DNA of 62,059 bases from an uncultured Succinivibrionaceae bacterium. GTDB lineage: Bacteria; Pseudomonadota; Gammaproteobacteria; Enterobacterales; Succinivibrionaceae. The stretch spans positions 1 to 62,059 of the forward strand of contig CALXNX010000008.1 of the NCBI GenBank assembly GCA_944389865.1, read 5' to 3'. Under the pieces are notes generated by a model. It searched no databases. It had not been told where the DNA came from and was given only the letters and a program-made list of their open reading frames with translations. Of this stretch, positions 42,972-50,829 are shown piece after piece. Positions within the stretch are counted from its first letter, which is position 1, and each line of letters opens with the position of its first letter. Position numbers and translations under genes: made by a program.

Positions 42972-44728
42972 TTCCTGATAACTTAACCTCTCAGTACAAT
43001 TATACTCGGGTCTTTATCGAGGGCCTTAAGCAGTTCGGCCCCTGGTTCAGACAGCTTTGTCCATCCGTATGTGCTGGGTTGAAGTGGCGTACTCGTACCT
43101 TGATGCCTGCAGGAGCAGTGAGCGTCCCGTGATCCGTTATAATGCTTTTATGGGATATAGACCCGGCATATGGGATTACCGACCGGTTGAAGTCAGATGA
43201 CTGTGGACACAGCTTCATGCTGAATTTTAAGGATCTGAAAAAGGCTCTGCCGACTTCCTATCAGACATTTTCTGAACTGCGCCGCTGCGGGGCGGTATAT
43301 GTCGATAAGACCTCCTTCGTGCAAATCTGGCTTATGACGGAAAACCCCTGATCCTGACTCGTCCCCAGCGCTTTGGGAAAAGCACGCTGCTCTCCACCAT
43401 GGAGGAACTTTTCCTGCACGGGGTGAAGCCGTATGACGGGCATGACTCCTACTTCAAAGGGCTTTCTATCGAGGAGACTTGGCAGGATGATGGACAGTAC
43501 CACGTGCTGCATCTTGATTTTCACGGTCTTAATATGCAGTGTACGCAGTCCTTTGAGTTATTTGAGCAGAAGCTTAATGCTGCACTGCAGGAATTTGCAG
43601 ATCAGCTGGGTCTTACAGTTCAAACTGAGTTCAGCGATTTCAGCTCCCACTTTGAGGCGCTGTTAAAGCAGCTTGCGGATAATTCGCTGATACTGCTCGT
43701 TGATGAATATGACACACCATTAGTATCCCGCCTGCAGATGCCTGAGGAGCTGGAGGCGGCAACCGCTCTGCTGCAGGGACTGTTCGGCAAAGTTAAAAAG
43801 CATTCATCTAAATTTCGCTGTGTCTTCTTCACCGGCATTACGCGTTATCAGGATTTGGGAATGGGCACGGCGGGCAACAACTTTACGGATATCTCCGTGG
43901 AGCCGTCTTTTGCCTCCTGCTGCGGTTATACGCGGGAGGAAATCAAGCGCTGTTTTGCCGATTATCTGCGCTATTCGGCCGCAGTCAGGTACGGCTGCTC
44001 GGACGAGGAGGTGACGGAGGCTCAGATTGAGGCTCTGCTCGATGAGATGGCGCAGAGGTATGACGGCTATGCCTTTGCCGGAGAGCCGGAATCGCGCGTT
44101 TACTCCACTTGGTCTGTGCTGAAGTTTTTCGGCAATGAGCGGGCTCAGCTGCACTCTTACTGGAGCAAGGAAGAGGGCATGGGGCTGCCGCAACTGCTCC
44201 GGCTGACCGTGGACAAACTTGATCTTGAAAAGCTGCTGGCGGAAGTTGCAGCCGGACGGATCTGCGTCAGCGCTGATCAGTTTCTGCTCTCCTCACTCGT
44301 CAATCCTGAGGCCAACCCCTACGCGCTGCTCTTTCAGGCAGGGTATCTGACGCTGGGCCGGCCCTTTGATCCTGACAACACGGGGTACCTTGACTGCCCC
44401 AACCGTGAAATCGGTCTGGCCTTTGCCAATCTGGCAGCACGCCGGCTCTTCAATAAGGCCAGCTACTTCACCAAAGACTATATCGGGGATACGGTGGAGG
44501 TGCTGGCAAGTCTCGATCCTGAAAGGCTGCGCGCCTATTTCAATCAGCTCTTCGCCGCGCTGCCTTACGAGCATTATCCGGTCAAAAGCGAGGCCATGGT
44601 CAGGGCGCTGATACACTTCAATCTCTTTGGAGCGGGATTGAATCCGCTGCCTGAGGTTATGTCCGCAGCCGGACGGGCTGATACCGTGCTTAATCTGCCG
44701 GATAAGCGGCTTACGCTGGTGTTCGAGT

Positions 44729-44734
44729 ATAAAT
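44729..44734. repeat. IS target-site duplication, left copy
   Basis: ATAAAT directly before the IS left end; the matching copy is at 46865-46870. Confidence 0.85.
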
Positions 44735-44764
44735 CCTGAAAGTTCGATATTTAGTACCCGCTAA
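44735..44764 (+). repeat. IS left terminal inverted repeat
   Basis: CCTGAAAGTTC, then a variable middle, then TACCCGCTAA. It is the mirror of 46835-46864 with four mismatches. Confidence 0.88.
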
Positions 44765-44801
44765 GGGCTCCCCGTTTTACTGTTAAATACATATACTAAT
44801 T

Positions 44802-46676
44802 CTATGTTGTATTTTCGCCGGTCTTCATGCCCAGCAGGCTCAGGAACAGTTCGTCGCGGCGCAGAGTCTCGGTGGTGATCTTTTTCACGAGCTTATCGTA
44901 GCGGTCAGTATTGCGATCGGTAAATCTGATCACGTCAATGCAGTCATACCACGTGAGGATTTCCTGAAGCGACTTATTGGCAAGCCACGATCTCAGTGAC
45001 GTCAGCAGCTTACCCTCCTCGCTCTTCGGATTATCAAGGGCGTCAAGATGCTTCTGCACTTCGGCCTTAATCTCCCTGATTTTAGTGTAGAAGAACTCGG
45101 TATAGCCCATGGCGGTCATCTGCAGGAACATGCGTCCCCTTGCCGTGTCGCGGTCCCACACCCTTTCGCGGGAAGCGTCACAGCAGCGTCTTTCACTCTC
45201 GAAGTACGACTCAAGGCGGTTGCGCTTACGGTAGGTGAGCAGGGCATCTTCGGCGGTGAGCTTAGCGCTGGAGGTCATGAGCATGAAGACGCCGCAGCGT
45301 TTAAGTCTTTCGTGATAGGCCTCTTCGTTAAAGGTGACGCTGTAAGTGCCGTTACGGCCCTTTCTCCCTAAGGTGAACAGACTGAGGGCCTGACGTCTGG
45401 CGGCGTCGTTAAGTTCGTCAAGGCGCCCCTGCTCAAGGTCGTGCTTTAACAGCATGGCACTGCGTCCGAGGTTGTTTTCCTCATCGGCTCTCTTCTGCAC
45501 GTTGAGGAAGAGGTGAAGATAGACGCGGCGCCTGATGATGTAGCTCTCCCCCTTTTCATGGTTAGCCGTCTTATAGGCCCACTTTCCATTAAGTTCCAGC
45601 ACGGCGGGACGGGATATGCCCCTTATGCCGGGGTCGGCTTCGAGGATGGCCTCAGGCGAGTCAAGGAGGGGCAGCATCTCATCCATGCGCTCACGGAACC
45701 ATGCCCCGTCACTGGCCGCGACCCTGACGAGGAACTTAATGTGGTTCCTGAAAAGCTCGGCTCCGGCGGACATGCTCCAGAAGCCGTTGTCGGCCACGGC
45801 CATGGGCTTCTTAGTGCGCAGACTCTTAAGCTCCTTAAGGGCGTTGACAAGGGAGATGACGTCGGGCACGTCGCCGGGCTGCTGCGAGAACGCAAGGGGC
45901 TGACCTGAGCCCATGGAATAGAGCACGATGTGCTTTACCACGGGGAAACCCTTTCCCTCCTTGTCATTGCCCTTAGAGAACCGTGCCTCAGGATGGTTCT
46001 CATAAACGGAGTACACGGAATGGGCTGTGCTGTCGATGGCGATACACTCACCTTTCTGTTCCCGTGAGGCGCGTCTCCTGAAGTAGGACTGAATCATCTG
46101 CTCATTGCACCCTGTCTCCTCTGTAAGCTCATGGCAGATCTCTTCGCTGAGCTGCGCGGGCAGGTCGTGTGTGAGCTGCCAGTCAGAGACGTGGTTCACG
46201 GCCATGCCCGAGGAGCCGGTCCAGAATCTGGCAAGGGAGATGATTCTGTCACGCAGGAGGGCAGCCACCTTAGGCGGCAGTGTCTCTCCGTCACGGCTCT
46301 CCTCAGTGGCATAGCCCACGTCCTCATCAATGCCCGTCGCCTTTCCCGCGAACTCAAGGAGGGCGGTGAGACCGGCGTGGCGTCTCACCGCCAGCACGGA
46401 GCCGCTCCCGTCTCCCGCATTTTCCTGCCTGCCATCAGAGGGAGGCACGGGAGGCTGGCCTCCATCACCGCCGCCGTTACTGCGGCGGTAGACGCGGGTG
46501 GGGATAATCTCCTCAGAGCCGGGCAGGATTTTGCCCACGAGGCGGCTTTCGAGGACGTCGTCATATCCGTTCTCAGGGTTATAACGCACTTTTCTCTCGT
46601 AAACGTAGACCGTACCGTTCTTAGTACGGTTTCTGACGGTCTTAATCCTCACTTTGTCAGATCTGGGCCTTGCCAT
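44802..46676 (-). CDS. transposase, DDE type (IS4 superfamily)
   Basis: The 624-residue transposase fills the IS. A probable DDE triad is D in IAIDSTAHS (about residue 218), D in MAVADNGFWS (about 296) and E in the Y-R-x-E block (YRKRNRLESYFESERR, about 490-505). The last block has the YREK pattern of IS4-type transposases, with Arg at the final position. The N-terminus is basic, and residues 66-95 are Gly/Pro-rich. It is unbroken, so the element may still move. Confidence 0.87.
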   Translation of the reverse strand: MARPRSDKVRIKTVRNRTKNGTVYVYERKVRYNPENGYDDVLESRLVGKILPGSEEIIPTRVYRRSNGGGDGGQPPVPPSDGRQENAGDGSGSVLAVRRHAGLTALLEFAGKATGIDEDVGYATEESRDGETLPPKVAALLRDRIISLARFWTGSSGMAVNHVSDWQLTHDLPAQLSEEICHELTEETGCNEQMIQSYFRRRASREQKGECIAIDSTAHSVYSVYENHPEARFSKGNDKEGKGFPVVKHIVLYSMGSGQPLAFSQQPGDVPDVISLVNALKELKSLRTKKPMAVADNGFWSMSAGAELFRNHIKFLVRVAASDGAWFRERMDEMLPLLDSPEAILEADPGIRGISRPAVLELNGKWAYKTANHEKGESYIIRRRVYLHLFLNVQKRADEENNLGRSAMLLKHDLEQGRLDELNDAARRQALSLFTLGRKGRNGTYSVTFNEEAYHERLKRCGVFMLMTSSAKLTAEDALLTYRKRNRLESYFESERRCCDASRERVWDRDTARGRMFLQMTAMGYTEFFYTKIREIKAEVQKHLDALDNPKSEEGKLLTSLRSWLANKSLQEILTWYDCIDVIRFTDRNTDRYDKLVKKITTETLRRDELFLSLLGMKTGENTT

Positions 46677-46834
46677 AATACACCTCCGCGCATCTTTCAG
46701 GTATTGTAATTATAATTTAATACCCGATAAAAGTCAAGCATTATTTATAGACCGGAGAATAATTTTTTAAACAGAGGTCAGTAAGATATCCCGGATAATT
46801 AGGGAGGAGGTTTATATGGAGATGGAATTAGAGT

Positions 46835-46864
46835 TTAGCGGGTAATGGATATAGAACTTTCAGG
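46835..46864 (-). repeat. IS right terminal inverted repeat
   Basis: Read on minus: CCTGAAAGTTC at the outer end and TACCCGCTAA at the inner end, pairing with 44735-44764. Confidence 0.88.
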
Positions 46865-46870
46865 ATAAAT
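46865..46870. repeat. IS target-site duplication, right copy
   Basis: ATAAAT immediately after the right IS end, identical to 44729-44734. Confidence 0.85.
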
Positions 46871-47360
46871 ATGAAGCCTCAAGCGATTCGGCCAGGCTGG
46901 ACGCAAGGCTTAAGGAAGCGGTTACGCAGATTAAGGAGCGGCACTATGGGGAGCTGCTCGGCAGGCAGCCCACTCTGGCCCGCTTTGCGCTAGTGTTCTG
47001 CGGGGATAAAACTCAGCGCTGCATTGCGCGTGCGGCTCTTGCTGATGTGATCACAAAATCGCCTGAAGATCACGCTGCATCACGATGATCTTTTATGCTG
47101 TCTCAGCGCAGTATGCTGTGTTGGAAGGACCTCCTGCAGGAGATGCAGGCGGAACAGGTTGTATAAAGCATACTCGGCTGAAAATTATGCGTATCTAACG
47201 GGGGCTGCGTCAAATGATCCTGGATTTGGCTCAATCATAGATGTAGATGCCGGTGCTCTTTCTAAGGAAACTTCATAATTGCTTTTTCGCAGCCTGATGG
47301 ATAATTTTTCTCAACTCGTTCTTTTATGACAAAATCAATTATTAATTGTCATGCCTGCGC

Positions 47361-47459
47361 TATAATCGGATTACAAGTGCATGAAGAGTCATGCTGGTTA
47401 TTACCACGCTCTTCAGGCTGTGGACCGCATACGGTCATATTTCTATAGGGGTTAATGAG
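47361..47459 (+). promoter_or_regulatory. ompA promoter and structured 5' leader
   Basis: TATAAT at 47361-47366 is a perfect -10; the best -35 is TTATTA at 16 bp. The leader of about 87 nt contains two hairpins: TGAAGAG (47382-47388) with CTCTTCA (47409-47415), including an inner GGT/ACC, and GACCG-CATA-CGGTC (47423-47436). A long structured leader resembles the stabilising 5' UTR of E. coli ompA. The 270 bp between the pseudogene and this promoter show nothing else. Confidence 0.55.
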
Positions 47460-48512
47460 ATGAAGAAGAATCTGTTAGCTTTATCGGTCGCTGCCGCTTT
47501 AGCCGGCTTGACTGCTGCTTCTGCTTACGCTGCTGTTCCGGGTACTGCAACTATCGGCGTGCGCGGCGGCTGGGCTCACGCCAATATGGACGGCAATGCC
47601 CTTTACAGCGAGGATGACAAGAGCGGCTTTGGCTACGGCATCTATGCTGACTACAATTTCTTATCATGGCTGGGCGTTGAGCTGGGCTATACCGGCTTAT
47701 CCGGCTTTGCCTACGAAGATGAAGACGGCGCTTCCAATGACATCATGGTACACGGCCCGGAACTGGCTCTGCGCCTGGCTTATCCGCTGACTGCTGACGG
47801 CTCAGATCTGTATCTGCGCGCCGGTGCAATGTATGCTTTCGGCGATGCTGATGACGGCGATAATGACGACGGCCTGCTGCCGGTGGTCGGCGCTGGTCTG
47901 CAGTGGGCCTTCACCCGCAATTTCGGCATGCGCGTGGGCTATGACTATTACTTCGATGCCTTCGACGGCGACGGCGTGCTGTCCGGTGCTGAGTCCGACT
48001 TCGGCTTAGCTTACGTCGGCCTGCAGTTCACCTTCGGCGGCGAGCCGGTTCCGGCTCCGGCTCCGGCTCCCGCCCCGGCTCCTGAGCCGCAGTATGTCGA
48101 GCAGACCTTTGCCTTAGAGGCAGGTGCGCTGTTTGCCTTTGACGGTTCTGATTTAACCGAGCAGGGCAAGACTGCTGTGGACGGCGTGGTGTCCGAAGTA
48201 AATGCCAAGAACGTCCAGAACGCTCAGTACACCGTGACTGGCCACACTGACCGCTTAGGCGCTGAAGCCTATAATCAGAAGCTCTCTGAGAAGCGTGCTC
48301 AGGCCGTGGCTGATGAGCTGACTGCTCAGGGCGTGCCGGCAGCTTCCTTAGTGTCCGTGCAGGGTATGGGCGAGACCTCTCCGGTCACCGGCACTGAGTG
48401 CGATGGCTTAAAAGGCAATGAGTTAGTGAAGTGCTATGCTCCGGATCGGCGCGTCGAGATCACTGTTTCCGGTGAAGTGACCACTGAAGTTCCGGCTCCG
48501 GCTGCTGAATAA
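47460..48512 (+). CDS. ompA: OmpA-like outer-membrane protein
   Basis: The start at 47460 gives 350 residues and opens with a signal peptide (MKKNLLALSVAAALAGLTA, cleaved after AYA). An eight-strand barrel region follows (about 23-200). An Ala-Pro hinge (APAPAPAPAPEP, about 202-215) leads to the OmpA-like peptidoglycan-binding domain, with VTGHTDRLGAEAYNQKLSEK and the paired cysteines in TECDGLKGNELVKCYAPDRR. It tethers the outer membrane to the wall. An in-frame upstream Met at 47391 lies in the leader and is not used, I infer. A terminator follows. Confidence 0.92.
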   Translation: MKKNLLALSVAAALAGLTAASAYAAVPGTATIGVRGGWAHANMDGNALYSEDDKSGFGYGIYADYNFLSWLGVELGYTGLSGFAYEDEDGASNDIMVHGPELALRLAYPLTADGSDLYLRAGAMYAFGDADDGDNDDGLLPVVGAGLQWAFTRNFGMRVGYDYYFDAFDGDGVLSGAESDFGLAYVGLQFTFGGEPVPAPAPAPAPAPEPQYVEQTFALEAGALFAFDGSDLTEQGKTAVDGVVSEVNAKNVQNAQYTVTGHTDRLGAEAYNQKLSEKRAQAVADELTAQGVPAASLVSVQGMGETSPVTGTECDGLKGNELVKCYAPDRRVEITVSGEVTTEVPAPAAE

Positions 48513-48534
48513 GCTGTCAGGAACTGAAATTAAT

Positions 48535-48558
48535 GGGGGAGGCTGCGGCCTCCCCTTA
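48535..48558 (+). terminator. terminator after ompA
   Basis: GGGGAGGC-TGCG-GCCTCCCC is an 8-bp perfect stem followed by TTAAA, 23 bp after the stop. The T-run is short. Confidence 0.7.
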
Positions 48559-48613
48559 AACCTTCTAATCTTATCTTTCCTGCTTGGGGACGTTTCCAGC
48601 CCCGCACTCCTGC

Positions 48614-49762
48614 TTACATCGAATCGGCCTGACCGGATAAATTGGCCTCATCGATGATCTGCTGATAGTAAGCCAGCGAAGCCTGATCCGGATTTTCCAG
48701 CGCCTGCTTGAAGATGTGCTCAATCTGATCCTTTACGCTCTCGCGCACGATGAAGACCAGCTTGCTGCACGGCTCGCCTTCAGGCCAGCTGTCAAGCTCG
48801 GATAAAGGATAGAGTGAGCCCTGCACGCCGTGAATGATCACCGGCTTATCCTGACCTACAAGATAAAGGATCCCTTTGATGCGCAGAATGCTGTCTCCGT
48901 ACTGCTGCTGCACCAGGGAGATGGCAGCTAAGAGCGCTAAAGGCTCCAGCGGCTCTTTGACCACTAAGGAGAAGGAAGTGATGTTGGAGTGGGCAATGAT
49001 CCTGGGCTTGGCCAGACCTAAGCTCGGACCCTGAATGGCAGCCGGGCGAATGGGCGAGGCGATGGACTTGTCCTTAAAGGACAGCCAGGATTTGACCATG
49101 TCCACATTCTGATGCGAGTCTTCGCAATAGGGGCCGATCTCCTCGATCACAGAGGGGCGAATTTGACCGTTCAGTACCGGGTAGATCTTTGCCGAGCCGT
49201 TGATCTGTGATGCAGCATCTTCAATAGCGTCGATTTCATCGCTGTCCACTAAGTCAGTCTTGGAGATGAGGATGAGATCGGCCAGGGCAATCTGCTTGAC
49301 CGCTTCATACTGCTTCTTTAACTGCTCACGAATATGCTCGGCATCTAAGATGGTAATGGTGCCGTTGTAGCGGTAATGCTGCATTAAGAAGTCATCGCCG
49401 CCTAAGGTGGCGATCACGCCGGCAGGGTCAGCAAGACCTGTGGTTTCAATCAGCACGCGTTTGAAAGCAGGCATTTCGCCGCGCTCGGCTTTAATGAAAT
49501 TGGTGGCCAGCGCATCAACCAGCTCGCCCTGCAGGGTGCAGCAGATGCAGCCGGAGCCCAGCAGCACCACCGTATCATCCACAGCCTGCACCAGCTCGTG
49601 ATCAAGTCCGACATCGCCGAACTCGTTGATGAGCACCAGAGTGTCTTTAAACTCCGGTGTGTTGACCCAATGATTGAGCAGGGTAGTTTTGCCGCTGCCT
49701 AAAAAGCCGGTAATGATGTTGACGGGAATGAGCTGCTCTTCTTCTACCACAATATCTGACAT
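48614..49762 (-). CDS. CobW/COG0523-family GTP-binding metallochaperone
   Basis: From ATG at 49762 (GGAGG 7 bp upstream; an earlier Met at 49789 is less likely) the protein has 382 residues. Walker A is GFLGSGKTTLL, followed by the metal-binding GCICC (CxCC) motif, the Walker B region and SKTDLVD (G4). The C-terminal CobW domain is present. These GTPases deliver zinc, cobalt or other metals to client proteins; the metal is not shown by sequence. No Zur box is visible upstream. Confidence 0.9.
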   Translation of the reverse strand: MSDIVVEEEQLIPVNIITGFLGSGKTTLLNHWVNTPEFKDTLVLINEFGDVGLDHELVQAVDDTVVLLGSGCICCTLQGELVDALATNFIKAERGEMPAFKRVLIETTGLADPAGVIATLGGDDFLMQHYRYNGTITILDAEHIREQLKKQYEAVKQIALADLILISKTDLVDSDEIDAIEDAASQINGSAKIYPVLNGQIRPSVIEEIGPYCEDSHQNVDMVKSWLSFKDKSIASPIRPAAIQGPSLGLAKPRIIAHSNITSFSLVVKEPLEPLALLAAISLVQQQYGDSILRIKGILYLVGQDKPVIIHGVQGSLYPLSELDSWPEGEPCSKLVFIVRESVKDQIEHIFKQALENPDQASLAYYQQIIDEANLSGQADSM

Positions 49763-49836
49763 GATGACGCCTCCGAAAAATCCGCTCAATTTTAGCCCAA
49801 ATCCGGGGGCAAAGGGCGGCGGAGGCGGCCTTTTTC

Positions 49837-50796
49837 TCAGGCTGTCAGGAACTGCAGAATGCGCAGCATGGCCGGATTGCGGTATTGGTCGCTTTCATTG
49901 AGGATGTCGTGATAAGCCCCGGTGATGCGGCTGAATAAGGGCGGTACGATGTCGCGGCTGTGACGGGCTATAAAGGCCTGACAGTGCGGAGTGGAGACCA
50001 CCTGATCAGCCCCGGCCCCGAGGCACAGCACCGGCACAGTAAAGTCGAACTTCCTGGTAAAGAGCTCCTGCTGCTTCTTTAAGGACTGGCGCACAAAGGC
50101 GTAGGTAGGGCCCGCCTGCGCTTCATCCGTATGGGCTGCATAATAGTCATGGTAAATTTCATAGCGGATGCGGCTGTGCGAGTGATAGTTGTCCTCAAAG
50201 GGGATCCGGGCGTACTCGCTGCCGTGAGGGGTATAGCTGGTCTTAAGCCCCGGTATGGATCCCATGAAGCCCACAAAGGCGCGCAGCACCGGTGCGGGCA
50301 GATTAAAAGCCGGCCATAAATAGGGGGCGGCAAGGGCCAGACGCTCTGGTCTGCGGGTGCCGTTGACGCAGAGATCGGTGGAGATGAGCCCGCCCATGGA
50401 AAAGCCTAACAGGCGGTATGCCTTAACCTCGAGCTTTTCAAGCATAAACTCGATATCCTGCCGATAGAGATTGAAGTCCTCGATGTGGCATTTAGGGCTG
50501 CCTGGAATGGTGCGTGAGGATTTGCCCTGGCCGCGGGCGAAGAGCAGCAGGATGCGCAGCGGCAGCTTGCGGAGAGTATAGAAGAGCTCAGCGTACTTGT
50601 GCTCGTTTTCAGCTCGTCCTGGAATGATGACGATAGTCTCAGCATACTGTGGAGGGCGGAATTCTAAGGCGCTGAGGTGCAGATTATCTGCGCGCTCAAT
50701 CAAGTGCTGCTTGAGACCGTGCTGATAGAAGTCCTCAATGGCCGGCTGCAGCGCCGGCAGATCTTGTTCTGACAGTAAATTGAAAGCGTAAGCCAT
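49837..50796 (-). CDS. alpha/beta hydrolase, lysophospholipase-like
   Basis: The 319-residue protein has the nucleophile elbow GFSMGG (Ser about residue 134), FARGQGKSSR in the helix before it, and an Asp/His pair toward the C-terminus (GAGADQVVSTPH and GAYHDIL). No signal peptide is seen, so it is cytoplasmic or membrane-associated. It resembles lysophospholipase L2/PldB-type enzymes, which release fatty acids. It stands 33 bp from spoT and may be co-transcribed. Confidence 0.85.
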   Translation of the reverse strand: MAYAFNLLSEQDLPALQPAIEDFYQHGLKQHLIERADNLHLSALEFRPPQYAETIVIIPGRAENEHKYAELFYTLRKLPLRILLLFARGQGKSSRTIPGSPKCHIEDFNLYRQDIEFMLEKLEVKAYRLLGFSMGGLISTDLCVNGTRRPERLALAAPYLWPAFNLPAPVLRAFVGFMGSIPGLKTSYTPHGSEYARIPFEDNYHSHSRIRYEIYHDYYAAHTDEAQAGPTYAFVRQSLKKQQELFTRKFDFTVPVLCLGAGADQVVSTPHCQAFIARHSRDIVPPLFSRITGAYHDILNESDQYRNPAMLRILQFLTA

Positions 50797-50829
50797 GAGC
50801 CCTCCTTGGATGCCGGGCAGGAACTGAGC

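Larger units (their letters stand above)
44735..46864 (-). mobile_element. complete insertion sequence, IS4-superfamily (IS1634-like), 2130 bp
   Basis: The ends are 30-bp imperfect inverted repeats (44735-44764 and 46835-46864; 26 of 30 match) that begin CCTGAAAGTTC and end TACCCGCTAA. It carries one intact transposase gene on the minus strand and is flanked by a 6-bp duplication, ATAAAT. Ends, transposase and duplication are all undamaged, so the insertion looks recent. IS1634 is my family guess from the transposase; the ends alone do not decide it. Confidence 0.92.
43217..47088 (+). pseudogene. AAA-ATPase-like/PD-(D/E)XK nuclease gene broken by a frameshift and an IS insertion
   Basis: The reading frame starts MLNFKDLKKALPTSYQTFSE at 43217 and breaks near 43320, where one base appears missing; the next frame continues NLAYDGKPLILTRPQRFGKS (Walker A), then LVDEYDTPLV (Walker B). 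At the E-x-K motif of the nuclease (VFEYK) the gene is cut by a 2130-bp IS at 44735-46864. After it the frame resumes (YEASSDSARLDARLKEAVTQ) and ends at 47088. With the IS and one copy of the ATAAAT duplication removed, the join reads VFEYKYEAS in frame. It is a paralogue of the gene at 25757. With two lesions it is probably dead. Confidence 0.9.

Noticed and set aside
43300-43345. Programmed -1 frameshift in the AAA-ATPase pseudogene
   Set aside because: There is no slippery heptamer or downstream pseudoknot, and the IS lesion already points to decay.
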